Origin: Panax quinquefolius | Taxonomy: Eukaryota; Streptophyta; Magnoliopsida; Apiales; Araliaceae | Direction: 5' to 3' | Assembly: GCA_020205615.1 (NCBI GenBank) | Contig: CM035153.1 | Location: forward strand, 93,710,792-93,774,791 | DNA: 64,000 nucleotides | In this document: positions 12,011 through 22,611 of the stretch, one piece after another | How the letters are laid out: each line of letters opens with the position of its first letter | Numbering within the stretch: the first letter of the stretch is position 1 | Program-made: the position numbers and the translations under genes | The notes under the pieces: generated by a model | Databases searched by the model: none | Seen by the model: the letters and a program-made list of their open reading frames with translations, nothing else | What the model was told of the DNA's origin: nothing

Positions 12011-12302
12011 AATAATTTTATAAATTGTAATAGATATCAAATGTAGTTACAAGAATCATGAATTAATGAGTCATAATATAAATAAATTATATTACAAGTA
12101 AATAAATAAATATATTTTTTTGTAACTATTCCTTAAATTGTAATTCTTAAGTAGTTCTTTCATGTCGAATTGTCAAATTATATTCACTTGGTACTTTATC
12201 TTTTCATCGTGTCATTTCAATTATTTATATTGTAATATTTTCATCATTTATAATAGTTCTGATTTCAATATATCAATCGATTAAAGCTGCCTATTTGAAG
12301 AA

Positions 12303-12304
<2 letters not shown>

Positions 12305-12350
<46 letters not shown>
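12305..12350. repeat. (AT)n microsatellite
   Basis: Uninterrupted AT dinucleotide run of about 46 bp in AT-rich non-coding DNA. Confidence 0.95.
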
Positions 12351-12356
<6 letters not shown>

Positions 12357-12962
12357 CTATCAAAACTTGAAAAACTAGTAGATCATATGTCAGTGTCATT
12401 CAAAATAAGATAATTTCTATAATTATTTATTCATCTATTTTGTTTCAATATAATTCAATACAAGTCGGATCGAGTTCGAGTAATAAATATTTGAGTTGAA
12501 TCAAATCTGAGTAATTTTATGTTGGATTCAGTTCGACTCGTTTACACTTACTCCTAAGTAATTGAAATTGTACTTTTAATATTTGGAATTTTCGTTCTAA
12601 CTAATGAGTAATTTGACTATTACTAGTACTAAATAATATATTGGTTGTCTAACTTGATAATAGTGACACGATAACCAAATTGGCCACGAGTGGTTTTATA
12701 TAGTTTGATCATAGTTAGTGAAGATTTGAATTCATTAAAATAAATATTAATTAACAACGTGTATATATAGGGCAATCTGGTCATACACAATTGCGTATGT
12801 TTTATTTGTATACAGTCTGCCAAAACTACGTCGTTTTGGCATATTTATTTTTTTTTTAAAAAGCTTCTCTTCTTTCAAATCAGAAATCAAAATTTTTTTT
12901 GAATAAACAACGTACATATTGTGCATAAATAAAACATGCACAGTTGTATATGACCATTATTC

Positions 12963-12964
<2 letters not shown>
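12351..12964. other. AT-rich spacer
   Basis: No gene, RNA or transposon recognised. The short minus-strand frames at 12629-12941 lack any family signature. Confidence 0.4.

Positions 12965-13013
<49 letters not shown>
12965..13013. repeat. (AT)n microsatellite
   Basis: Second uninterrupted AT run of about 49 bp. Confidence 0.95.
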
Positions 13014-13015
<2 letters not shown>

Positions 13016-13552
13016 CTTAGTTGGTATATCTTCATCGAGTTACATTTTCATTGATCTGTATTTTGCTCATCTTATATATGAATACTTGGCGGAGAATAAC
13101 TTTATAAGTGTAAATATGTATATCCTCTGATTGGATCCTTGAATATCTTGTAAAAAGGATATTAATTAGTTTTTTTTTAATAAAGTCAAACTTTATAAAA
13201 AATAGAGCAAAATTTTTCAACACAAGCAGCTTAATAATAAACTGTTATGATTATCCCACAGCAAAATATGAAAAATCTATCAACAATCGGCCCAAGTTAT
13301 TGCAATCAAGAAAAGAATGTCTAGAATAAAAAAAACAAGATCTCATAAATGAAACTCTATCACAAAAAGAATTAATCAATTATCTCATAAATATAGTAAA
13401 ATTTAATATAAAGGTGAATAAAATAGTATCAATAAAAAAATAAACATAAAAATTGAAATTGAAATTCTAATTTAGCGCTTAGGTAACTTTAATATTTTCT
13501 CAAAAATTTTCTCCCGTCTCTTTATTTCACTTCCTGCTATTTACACTGAAAT
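13014..13552. other. AT-rich spacer
   Basis: No gene or transposon end recognised. It runs to the TAA target copy of the MITE. Confidence 0.4.
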
Positions 13553-13555
13553 TAA

Positions 13556-13950
13556 GGAACTGTTTATTTAGAACTGAATGGGTTTGAGTAAGAGAGTATT
13601 TAATAAAAATTGAATGAATCTGAATCTGAAGAAAAAAGTTGTTTGATAATTAACATGTCTCAAGCATCTGAATGATAAAATTTTATTATTTTATCTCTCT
13701 GAAAAAATTCAAAGTTGTTGTAAATTTATTTAATATTACTTAATATAATAATTAATAGTTTTTAAAATTTTAAAATTTTTATTTTATTCAGTTGCTCATT
13801 CAGCAAAAAAAATCTGACTTAGTCATTCAGCTCAATCATGTGACCGATTCAGCCATTCAGACGATTTTTTTCCAAAATAAACGCACTTAATGGCTAACCG
13901 ATTCAGCCATTCTGCCATTCAGATGTATTCAGTCCTAAACAAACAGCTCC
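13556..13950. mobile_element. Tourist-like MITE (395 bp)
   Basis: The ends are a near-perfect 24-bp inverted repeat: left GGAACTGTTTATTTAGAACT, right (rc) GGAGCTGTTTGTTTAGGACT, each followed by GAAT. TAA flanks both ends (13553-13555 and 13951-13953), a 3-bp duplication as in PIF/Harbinger-type MITEs. The interior is AT-rich with repeated ATTCAG motifs and no ORF. Its ends differ from those of the 2970-8566 element, so another transposase would have moved it. Confidence 0.85.
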
Positions 13951-14074
13951 TAAGTTAAAATCTGAGCGAATAACTCATTAAAACTCTTTTGTTTACAAAT
14001 TTTGAAATCTGAATGGGCTTGACAGAACTGAGCAACAATTCTTTTTTAAAAAAAATTACTTAATAGACTGAATA

Positions 14075-14336
14075 TGTTATAAAACTTTAGCAAAACATAG
14101 AAAGATACTCTTATAATTGCTGCATAAATTTAGAGAGAATAAGCAAGAGAAAAGAGAGAGAAATTCTTCAGAGGAATTCTTCAGAAAAGTTTCTTATTTT
14201 TTATTTTTCATTCAGTACTTCTCTCCTTTTATAGGCAGTGTAAGGAGTAGTCACGGGAGGAGGAGAAAGAAAAAAAAGCAGCAAACTAGCATCAGTGGGA
14301 AACTAGGAGTCACGGAGGGAATCTATGTTTATAATA
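14075..14336 (-). repeat. Cop-2 3' LTR (262 bp)
   Basis: Plus-strand TGTTATAAAAC to TTTATAATA. It is the same length as the right copy, with few differences by eye. A minus-strand TATA box (GCCTATAAAAGG) lies at 14225-14236. The element-sense start TATTATAAAC follows the polypurine tract directly. Confidence 0.92.
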
Positions 14337-14574
14337 CTTCCCCTGATTCCCTACGATAGAAGATTATGTCTCATTAAAAACCTTGTTAAGAAAACCCAGT
14401 GGGAAAAACTTAACGAAGGAAAAAAGAGTACATATCTTTTACATAAATATCTTTTAATTGACTGTCTCGTTAAAACCTTGTCAGGAAAAACCCATTGGGA
14501 TAAAAATCGTGACTAAGAAAAAAGAGTACAGTCTTCCCCTCAAAAAGAATTCATTACTTCTTGATGAAATGTTG
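14337..14574 (-). other. Cop-2 3' region: polypurine tract and duplicated segment
   Basis: On the minus strand GGGAATCAGGGGAAG (14337-14351) is the polypurine tract abutting the LTR. Two related segments of about 45 bp, each with an AAAACC(C)-CAGTGGG-like core (about 14368-14410 and 14463-14510), each followed by AAAAAAGAGTACA, form an imperfect direct repeat about 95 bp apart. Confidence 0.7.
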
Positions 14575-15398
14575 TCATAAGTCTTTCAGTCGACACATTC
14601 CAATCCTTTTCTGAAGTTTTTCAAACGTTGCATTTGATAACGACTTTGTGAATAAGTCAGCTAGATTATCACATGATCGAATTTGATGCACATCTATATC
14701 ACCCTTCTTTTGTAGCTCATGTGTGAAGAAGAATTTAAGTGAAATATGATTTGTTTTATCTCCCTTGATGTACCCTCCTCTAAGTTGAGCAATGCATGCA
14801 GCGTTATCCTCATAAAGAATTGTAGGAATGTCTTTGATTGATGGTAATCCACATGATTGTTGAATATGTTGAATAATTGATCTCAACCAAACACACTCTC
14901 TGCTTGCTTCATGTATAGCGAGAATCTCTGAGTGATTTGAAGATGTAGCTATCATGGTTTGCTTTGTGGATTTCCAGGATATAGTCGTGTCACAATATGT
15001 AAATACATAACCTTTTTGTGATCTTCCATTGTGTGGATCTGATAAATATCCTGCATCGGCATATCCAACCAATCGCGACGTTAAATCTCTTGGATAAAAT
15101 AACCCAAGATCTATACTTCCACGGAGGTATCTAAAAATGTGTTTGATCCCATCCCAATGTCTCTTAGTAGGAGAAGAACTGTATCTTGCTAACAAGTTGA
15201 TAACAAAAGTAATATCCGGTCGTGTACAGTTTGCAAGATACATAAAAGCACCTATTGCACTTAGGTATGGAACTTCAGGTCCAAGAACTTGTTCCCCACT
15301 TTCTAGAGGCCGAAATGGATCTTTATCAACTTCTAAAGATCGAACAACCATCGGAGTTGTCAAAGGATGAGCTTTATCCATATGAAAACGACTGAGAA
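14575..15398 (-). pseudogene. Cop-2 RT end and RNase H (part separated by Tek-1)
   Basis: Open frame of about 270 codons giving the last part of copia pol: RFHMDKAHPLTTPMVV, then YLSAIGAFMYLANCTRPDIT, RHWDGIKHIFRYLRG, GYADAGYLSDPHNGRSQKGY (RNase H start with catalytic Asp), ISWKSTKQT, SSNHSEILA (in place of the usual TEAEY-like motif), LYEDNAACI (catalytic Asp), and an end DLFTKSLSN...RL. It is uninterrupted but is the 3' exon-like half of a gene split by an insertion. The frame resumes at 34413 on the other side of Tek-1. Bases 15399-15411 belong to the Tek LTR, so the real fragment begins at 15398. Confidence 0.92.
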
Positions 15399-16617
15399 TG
15401 TAAGACCCCAACTTATTATAAATAAAATTGATTTTTCTCTATTCATTATTCTAAATTAATAAGGTGTTAATTTGAATAATACTTTGATTATGGGTGAAAT
15501 GTGCAAATTTTGCAAAATAAGCAAGTGGTTATAAAATATTCATTATTGTCGGGGAATATTCGTTTGGTCGTGAAATATTCGTTTGGTCGGGGAATATCCG
15601 TACGACGGCGCAGTCAATTGTGGGCCCCATAACAGAATAACTGTCGGATGAAGAAAATGACAAAGTTTGAGTTTTATAAATAATGGCGTAATTGTTACCG
15701 TTAACACTGTTGGAATACCTGGTGGTTAAAATATAGTAATATGCGTGGTTGCATTAAAGAAGACACTTTGATTGCATGATTTGTTGAATTATTGATTCGT
15801 ACGTAAGAATGCAATACTCAATAATTGTTACAATAGTTGTTGTTCAATATTTTATTTTATTGATTCGATAATTGTTGCATTGATATTTTATATTATTGTT
15901 GTTTCAATAATTGTCACTGCATAGTATTTCTCATTATCAGATCAATAATTCTTATTATTTGAATAATATTATTAGATAGCATTATTGGCAATGTCTAAAA
16001 AGTTCTGTCAAGGAGAGGTTTGGTCACCTAATTGCGTGCCAGTAAGGAGAAATCCTTATCGAAAAGCCCCCTCTTTCTTGGGAACGGCCTGGTTGTCATA
16101 ATTGTGATTCTGTAATATTATTTGTGAATAATTAATTATTGATTTATATGATAAGGAAATATTTATTTGATGCGGATATAAATGATGGATTTATTTATTT
16201 TATGTGGTTATAATTGAAGGAATTAATGTTGAGGTGTTTTATCAGTATTTTTGTTGGAATGGATGTATTAAAAATCAAATCAGTATTTTTACGATATATT
16301 GCGTGAGTTATAATTTTTAATCCGACCGTTGGATTGTTGTGATTTTTGGATATGTTATACATATATAAGTTGAGTATATGTCCACAAATTTTGAACCTTT
16401 AAAAATAAACAATTGATTTGTTATGAATTTTAAGAGGTGACTGATTCAAAAATTAGGTTTATAAATGATTTTGGTGGAAAATTCTAGAATTGAGTGGGCC
16501 CCACTTGTGGTTGGTGAAGAAATGTGCTGAATTTTATTTCAAATGTGGTGGGTGGCAATAGTAGCGAGTAAAGCCATCGGTAGTTGGTCAAGTCCTGCTT
16601 GGCGTCTTAACATTTTC

Positions 16618-16627
16618 CTATAAATAG
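16618..16627 (+). promoter_or_regulatory. TATA box of Tek-1 5' LTR
   Basis: CTATAAATAG in a conserved block CATTTTCCTATAAATAG, followed by AATTGAAAATCACACCAG and a TC-rich tract. Probable promoter for the genomic RNA. Confidence 0.8.
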
Positions 16628-16799
16628 AGGGCTAAGTTAAAATTGAAAATCACACCAGAAACATAAGCTTTCTCTCTTTCTCTCTCTATATTATCGAGCG
16701 TATTTTGTGAGTATTTAGATACTTTAAGAGTTGTTGTTCAGTACAAGTTTCTTTCAACATCACTTCCGACCTTTCATTCCAAAGTACTGTTTCTTTGAG

Positions 16800-17574
16800 G
16801 TAAGGGATGTTATTTTCTTCATAAATGATAATATTTTCTTTAATATCATTATGTCGAAATGTTAGTGAACTTTTTAATCAAATTTGGAACTTTTTGTGTT
16901 GGGGTTACTATTCACGTATACGGCACTATTCACCAAAAAATAAAATTTTCTTCTTTTTGTCCACGATGTCTATTATGGTTACTATCTTTGATTGTATTCA
17001 TGTTTTGATCTTTATTTTTGAATTCTGCTTCACAATTAGTTGTTATGAAGTATTATTGATCTTGGATAAACTGTTATACGAATCTCTAATATCTGTCCTT
17101 CTGTCTCACTGGATTTGTTTTCTTTAAAATATTTTTCATCATCCTCAGTCTTAAATGATGATATTATTGAATATCTTTGGCCCGTAGTGCAAAAATGAAC
17201 AGGTGTTGAGATAAACATGACCGACTGGTGATATTATTGAATATCTTTGGCCTGTAGTGCAAAGATGAATGATTAACTAATGAATATCTTTGGCTTGTAG
17301 TGCAAAGATGAATATTTGATTAAAGATGTATATTGATTGATATTACAGGGATAAAATATTGATGATGGAATTTTAAATCTTAGAAGATAGTAGAATTCAT
17401 TCTCTACGTGACTCTTCTAATGGATTGTTGTTTCCGCTGCATTTGTTGATCTAAAACTTGTTGTTTTCCTGTTGAAGACTAATGATAATTTGTTGTATAT
17501 TATCTTAGTCATAATATTCTTTACTGGGCTAGTTGAGCTCACCCTTTTCCTTTTTGTTCCATTTTTCTTCTCAG
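16800..17574 (+). other. Candidate leader intron inside the Tek-1 LTR
   Basis: The start TTTGAG/GTAAGG matches a strong plant 5' splice site. The end TTTTTCTTCTCAG/GAGG matches a strong 3' splice site. The pair lies downstream of the TATA box, so it would fall in the transcribed leader. The donor-like site is in all six Tek LTRs (A 10675, B 16800, C 33296, D 46592, E 53422, F 62576). The acceptor-like AG is kept in the solo LTR (11493), here, in the Tek-2 3' LTR (54565) and in Tek-F (63850), and is altered in the Tek-1 3' LTR and the Tek-2 5' LTR. Splicing itself is inferred. Confidence 0.5.
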
Positions 17575-17857
17575 GAGGTGAGAACATAGCAAGACCGAGT
17601 CGGGGGATGGAGTGATGGTTCTAGAAAGATGTTTTAACAGTCCTCAATATTTCTGTAAAATAGTGTATGAATAATTGTAATGAGGAATTATTTGAGGGTT
17701 GATATTGTCTGGAAGACAATATTTGTATTTAAACTCACAGTATGTGTTGTCGTATTTTGCACGACAATTGTATTATTGAAGTTGTAGTTTGCTTTCTGTA
17801 CCATGTATTTGGCGACTCAGAATGGGTGTTGTATACCTATTTTGAGGGCGTCACAGT

Positions 17858-17869
17858 TGGTATCAAAGC
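17858..17869 (+). other. Tek-1 primer binding site (initiator tRNA-Met type)
   Basis: TGGTATCAAAGC, two bases after the LTR. It differs by one base from the standard plant initiator tRNA-Met site TGGTATCAGAGC. Confidence 0.9.
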
Positions 17870-18045
17870 TTAGAGATATGGTCTCTCAAGTGAGATCGGG
17901 AATAGAACTAGGAGGGGAGAGATGAGTATATCCTTCGCTAGTGTGTCCTATTTAAGCTTATTTGTTGGTCGGTCATAATATAGGAATTTTATGTGATATG
18001 TTAATTTGTTTAATTAACCCTTATTTTATGGCAGTATATTTAAGA

Positions 18046-18768
18046 ATGGCTGCTGAGAACGTTAACAATGTAGTGTATGAGACTGTGGAACAACCTTTAG
18101 TCACAAACCAGGAGAACGTGCAATAGGAAGGCAATATTCCTCCTGTAAAAAACACTACAGAGCAAATGATGAATGATGGAATGTTTAGGAGCTTTTTGCA
18201 GTTCATGCAAAATCAGATGAGGGAGACTCGTGTATAAAATATGGGTGGAAATGATGGTAACGCGATTCATCACAACCAAGCGATTTCAAAGAGTTGGGAC
18301 CACCGATTTACGGGAAAGCCCGATCCAATTAAGGCGGAAACGTGGGTCAAGCAAATTACCAAGATATTCAATATCCTGGGATGCACGGAGGAACAGAAGG
18401 TTCCATTCGCCACTTTTATGTTCCGTGGAGAAGCAGATTACTAGTGGGAATTCGTGAAGCGTACCCAGCCAGCCGCACTTAACATGTCTTGGGAAATATT
18501 TCAGAAACTGTTCAATGAAAAATACTTTCCTGAAAGTATTCATCATATGAAGGAGGTAGAGTTTATTAGATTGGAACAGAACAACATGACGGTGTCTCAA
18601 TACGAGGTGAAGTTCGCGGAGTTATCCAGGTTTGCACCTCATTTGGTAGATAATGAGGAACGTATGACGCGGATGTTTCTGAGAGGTCTAAAACCCGAGA
18701 TTTGTCAATACCTTATCTCTCATAAATTTTCTCTGTATTCAGATGTTGTCAACACTACCAATTATTAG
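18046..18768 (+). pseudogene. Tek-1 gag (capsid), with in-frame stops
   Basis: Structural capsid protein of the chromovirus. The ATG at 18046 starts MAAENVNN; an in-frame ATG at 18028 is also possible. Stops occur at codon 27 (TAG), before MGGNDGN (TAA) and after FRGEADY (TAG, near 18441). The reading otherwise stays in one frame: TGKPDPIKAETWVKQITKIF, EIFQKLFNEKYFPE, VSQYEVKFAELSRFAPHLVD, RMFLRGLKPEI, all typical of the retrotransposon gag family. Three point stops and no frameshift suggest moderate age. Confidence 0.9.
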
Positions 18769-18777
18769 AGCGAGATA

Positions 18778-19572
18778 ATGAGTATACTCAACCGAGGACC
18801 ACAACCGTGGTCATCTGGGGTGGCGACAATCATCGAGGCGATGATAACCAGGCGAGGAGGGAAGAATATGGACAAAAGTGGTAACCACTCGGGTGGTAAT
18901 CATGGCTATGATAATAGGAGAGGTGAGTCAAGTGAAAATTTTAGAAAGTGGAGATTCAATAATGACGGGAAGACATCAGCAACAGCACCAACAACAAATT
19001 CTAGGGGAGGAGAACGACCGCCAGTTAGATGTTACAAATGCGGGAAAGAGGGACATATCAGCCCAAACTGCCCACAACAATCCAAGGTATGTTATAATTA
19101 TGGAAAGGAAGGACATATCGCTCGAGATTGTACTATAGGGAAACCAAGTTCAGCGGGGATGGTGACTCCAAGGGTTGTCCCAGATAAGTCAAAATCAGTG
19201 GTTCCTAGAAGAGCGTTTGTCGCGACTGGCCAAAACGTGAGGAACCCGAACGAGGTGATCACGGGTAAGCTAATCTTGAACTCTTGCGAAGTTTATACCT
19301 TGCTAGATACCGGTTCTACCCATTCTTTTATCTCTCCTGCTTGTGCTCAACGTTTAAACTTGACTCCGGAGAAATTAGACTTTGACTTATCTGTTGAAAC
19401 TCTGTTGGGTGAAACCTTCGTTACATCTACAGTTTATAAATCTTGCTTGATACAAGTTGGCACAATCACATTACCTGTTGATCTTATTTCTTTAAAGATA
19501 CTTGCTTTTGATGTGATTTTAAGAATTGATTGGTTAACCACTCATCATGCTAAAATTGATTATTTTCGTTAG
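18778..19572 (+). pseudogene. Tek-1 nucleocapsid and protease
   Basis: A 264-codon open stretch. It starts with a basic Gly/Arg-rich linker and has two CCHC zinc knuckles; the first, [14 protein letters not shown], is intact, while the second, [14 protein letters not shown], has lost its second Cys. The aspartic protease follows with the active-site motif [12 protein letters not shown] and the later [12 protein letters not shown] single TAG at 19570-19572 ends the stretch; the same frame then continues toward RT. In an active element this would be one gag-pol or pol frame. Confidence 0.9.
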
Positions 19573-20717
19573 GTTGTTAGTTTTTATATTCCTAACCAAC
19601 CTATCATACGAATTCAAACAACTAAACCACTAAAATCAGTCACTGTCATATCAAGCCACAAAGCTATTCGTTTATTAAAAAACGGATGTCAAGCTTTCTT
19701 AGCCCATGTTATGGATTTGAATAGAGACAAGTCATATTTGGATAATATTTCTGTTGTTAGAGAATTTCCTGATGTATTTCCTGAAGAACTTCCCGGTCTA
19801 ACCCCAGAACGTGATGTTGAATTCTTTATTGACCTTGAACCGGGTACAAAGCCCATTTCTAAAACCCCATATCGAATGGCTCCTATTAAACTTCAGGAGT
19901 TAAAAGTCCAACTACAGGAGTTATTGGACATCGGTTTCATTCGTCCTAGTACATCTCCTTGGGGTGCTCCTGTTTTATTTGTAAAGAAGAAAGACGGGAG
20001 TATGCGACTTTGTATTGACTACCGAGAATTGAACCATGTCACCATCAAGAATAGGTATCCGCTACCTTGCATTGATGACCTGTTTGACCAGTTACAAGGA
20101 GCACAATTCTTTTCAAAGATCGATCTTCGTTCTGGATATCATCAGTTGAAGATTAAAACTAAGGATATTCCAAAGACTGCCTTTAGAACTCGGTACGGGC
20201 ATTATGAATTCTTAGTCATGTATTTTGGATTGACTAATGCTCCTGCCGCTTTCATGGATATGATGAACCGAGTATTCAAGGGATATTTGGATCAGTTCGT
20301 TATTGTCTTTATTGATGACATCCTCATCTATTCCAAAAGCCGTGAAGATCATGAGCACCATTTGAAGCTGATACTTGAAAGGCTTCGTGAAAACAAGTTA
20401 TATGCCAAGCTGAAGAAATGCGAGTTCTGGCTTGAGGAAGTAGCATTCCTTGGGCATGTGGTGTCAAAACATGGAGTATCTGTTGACCCGACGAAGATTA
20501 AAGCAATACAAAGTTGGGAGCAACTGAAGTCGGTGACCAAAGTGCGTAGCTTTCTGGGCTTAGCTGGTTATTATCGGAGATTCATGGAAGGATTTTCCCG
20601 ATCGCTACTCCGTTAACTCAGTTGACTCGAAAGGATACAAAATTTGTATAGAGCGAGGAATGCGAGAAGAGTTTCCAAGAGCTCAAGAGGAGACTCATTT
20701 CTAAGACTGCTGCGGAA
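19573..20717 (+). pseudogene. Tek-1 reverse transcriptase, cut by Cop-3
   Basis: RNA-dependent DNA polymerase. The 301-codon frame from the ATG at 19711 holds the full RT core: [89 protein letters not shown], and the catalytic [11 protein letters not shown] (normally YVDD/FIDD), then [12 protein letters not shown] shift after GFSR moves the reading to the TPLTQL-type connection. The gene is broken at 20718-20722, where Cop-3 inserted; RNase H resumes at 29919. The RT domain itself looks intact by eye. Confidence 0.93.
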
Positions 20718-20722
20718 ATACA

Positions 20723-22596
20723 CATTAGGTTTGTAATATTCATGGACCTTGATCAAATTGCATAAAAAGTGCTGAGCGTGGAAAAATCGAGTTTAAAATT
20801 TTACAAACCATATACCGGATCACCCTTTATGCACAATTATTAATTAAGCGAAAAGATAAAGAATAAATCATACCCTTGAAGATCGAGCTTCCTCGGTACA
20901 AGTTCACCTCCAATCCTTTTCGCGTTCAACTTGAATCCACGGGGTTTGGTTCCTTCCTTTGATCAACGTTAGCCACCCATGTGTTTGGCCTCTGGGGTGA
21001 TCCACCAGGAAGAAGAAAATTCAAGAAGAAGGGTGGTTGGCTAAACCCTAGTTTTTCTATCTCTATAGAAAGGGTGTACTCTCCCAACAATTGGAATTAT
21101 TACGTATGTTGAAAAATCAACAACCCATCCCACCCATAATAAGACTCCTCTTATTTATAGATGTGGGCAACCCACCTTAACAATTAAGGAATTGGGTTTT
21201 AATTAATTAATTCTTTTAATTAATTAAGCTCCTAATCTTATTAAGGATAATTAATTAAACTCCTTTAACTAATTTTCCTTCCTAATCCAATTAGGAATAA
21301 ATGAGAGTACTTATATTAAATTAATTCCTAAACTGTTTTAGAAATTAAAATAATAATAATTGTAATAATATTAATAAGACTCCTCTTATTAATTTATATT
21401 TAATATTTCTAAAATATTAAATAATAAATATTAAGCTATATAATTTATTCTATCACCATAGATTAAATTAAATATACATAAAATATTATTACGATTATGC
21501 CATTTACTTCTTAAATAATTATTCTTCCTTTTATGGTGTGACCCTTTAGGTTCTTCTCCATATTAAACCTAATTGTGAATAAATCAATTAGAACAATTCT
21601 AATCTTATTTAAATAAATAAATTAAACAATTAATTTATTTAAATAATATTTATTCTACAATAGGGATAAGCCTCCCTAGCGATCAACGACTTTCCGGATA
21701 ATATAGATTTCAACATTAATCATTAAAGAACCTTTGAGTAAATAGTTCTGAAATGCAATTCAATCCTTCCACCATCTGATGTCCCAATTAAATATAAGGC
21801 ATGGAATTCTTTGTCAAGTCTTATTTTATTTAATTATATGTATTTCGACTCTTAAATGCACAACTCCAAATAATGCAAATTAGAAACTCCTTTCTAATTT
21901 CATTACGCCTTAACCAAGGACTCTTTGGGTTGTCATTTATCGAATCACATAGGACATTTCTCTTCTTTTATTAAGTGGTAGATTCTTTATTGATCATACA
22001 TTATCTCCATATACAACTTATTATACCCAAGAATACCCTTTGATATACCCTAAGGGTCTTAAGGAATAAGTCAAAGTAAAACTCATCATACACAAGATAC
22101 TATGATGATCTCAAGTCCAAGGATTACTTGTACTATTATCACTACTGAGAATTCCTATTGACAGGCAAATAAAACTCCATTAGGTATTCCTTAGCGAGCC
22201 ACGTTCAGTGAACTTATTCTCTAATAAACACCTACATACTTGCTTTAGTGTCTCCACACAAATGATCATGAGATCAATCATCCTCATCCAATGAGCAAGC
22301 AACGTATGTACCAATCTATCCGGATTCACTAATCCCCAATTTAGTAATCCAATGATTGGGAACTATTTTAGTTTTTAAGCTTTCTAAGAATTTAGATCTC
22401 ATTAGAATGATCATCATCATTATTCTAAAAGCATTGCTTAAAACTATGGGTTTATCACATATTATAAAACAGCATCATGTAGATAATTAAAAGCCTTTAA
22501 TAAATTAATACTTTTTATTAATAAATGAATAAGATTATTACAAAGTATATGCTTTATCATCAAACATGATTGGCTTGTGTGCATACTACTTTTTCA
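20723..22596 (-). repeat. Cop-3 3' LTR (about 1874 bp)
   Basis: In element sense it begins TGAAAAAGTAGTATGC right after the polypurine tract and ends CCTAATG; this end is uncertain by about 3 bp. A minus-strand TATA box CTATAAATAA lies at 21151-21160. It matches 28051-29918 along its whole length. Confidence 0.92.
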
Positions 22597-22611
22597 ATCT
22601 CCCACTTGCAC
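22597..22611 (-). other. Cop-3 polypurine tract
   Basis: Minus-strand GTGCAAGTGGGAGAT directly precedes the 3' LTR, as in many plant copia elements. Confidence 0.85.

Larger units (their letters stand above)
15399..17855 (+). repeat. Tek-1 5' LTR (2457 bp)
   Basis: It has TG...CA ends, a TATA box at 16618-16627, a donor-like GAG/GTAAGGG with the intron start at 16800, three GTAGTGCAAAGATG-type motifs (about 17165-17315), and a pyrimidine tract with CAG ending at 17574. The apparent ORF at 16825-17127 lies in this candidate intron and matches the shadow ORF in the solo LTR, so it is treated as non-coding. Confidence 0.95.
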
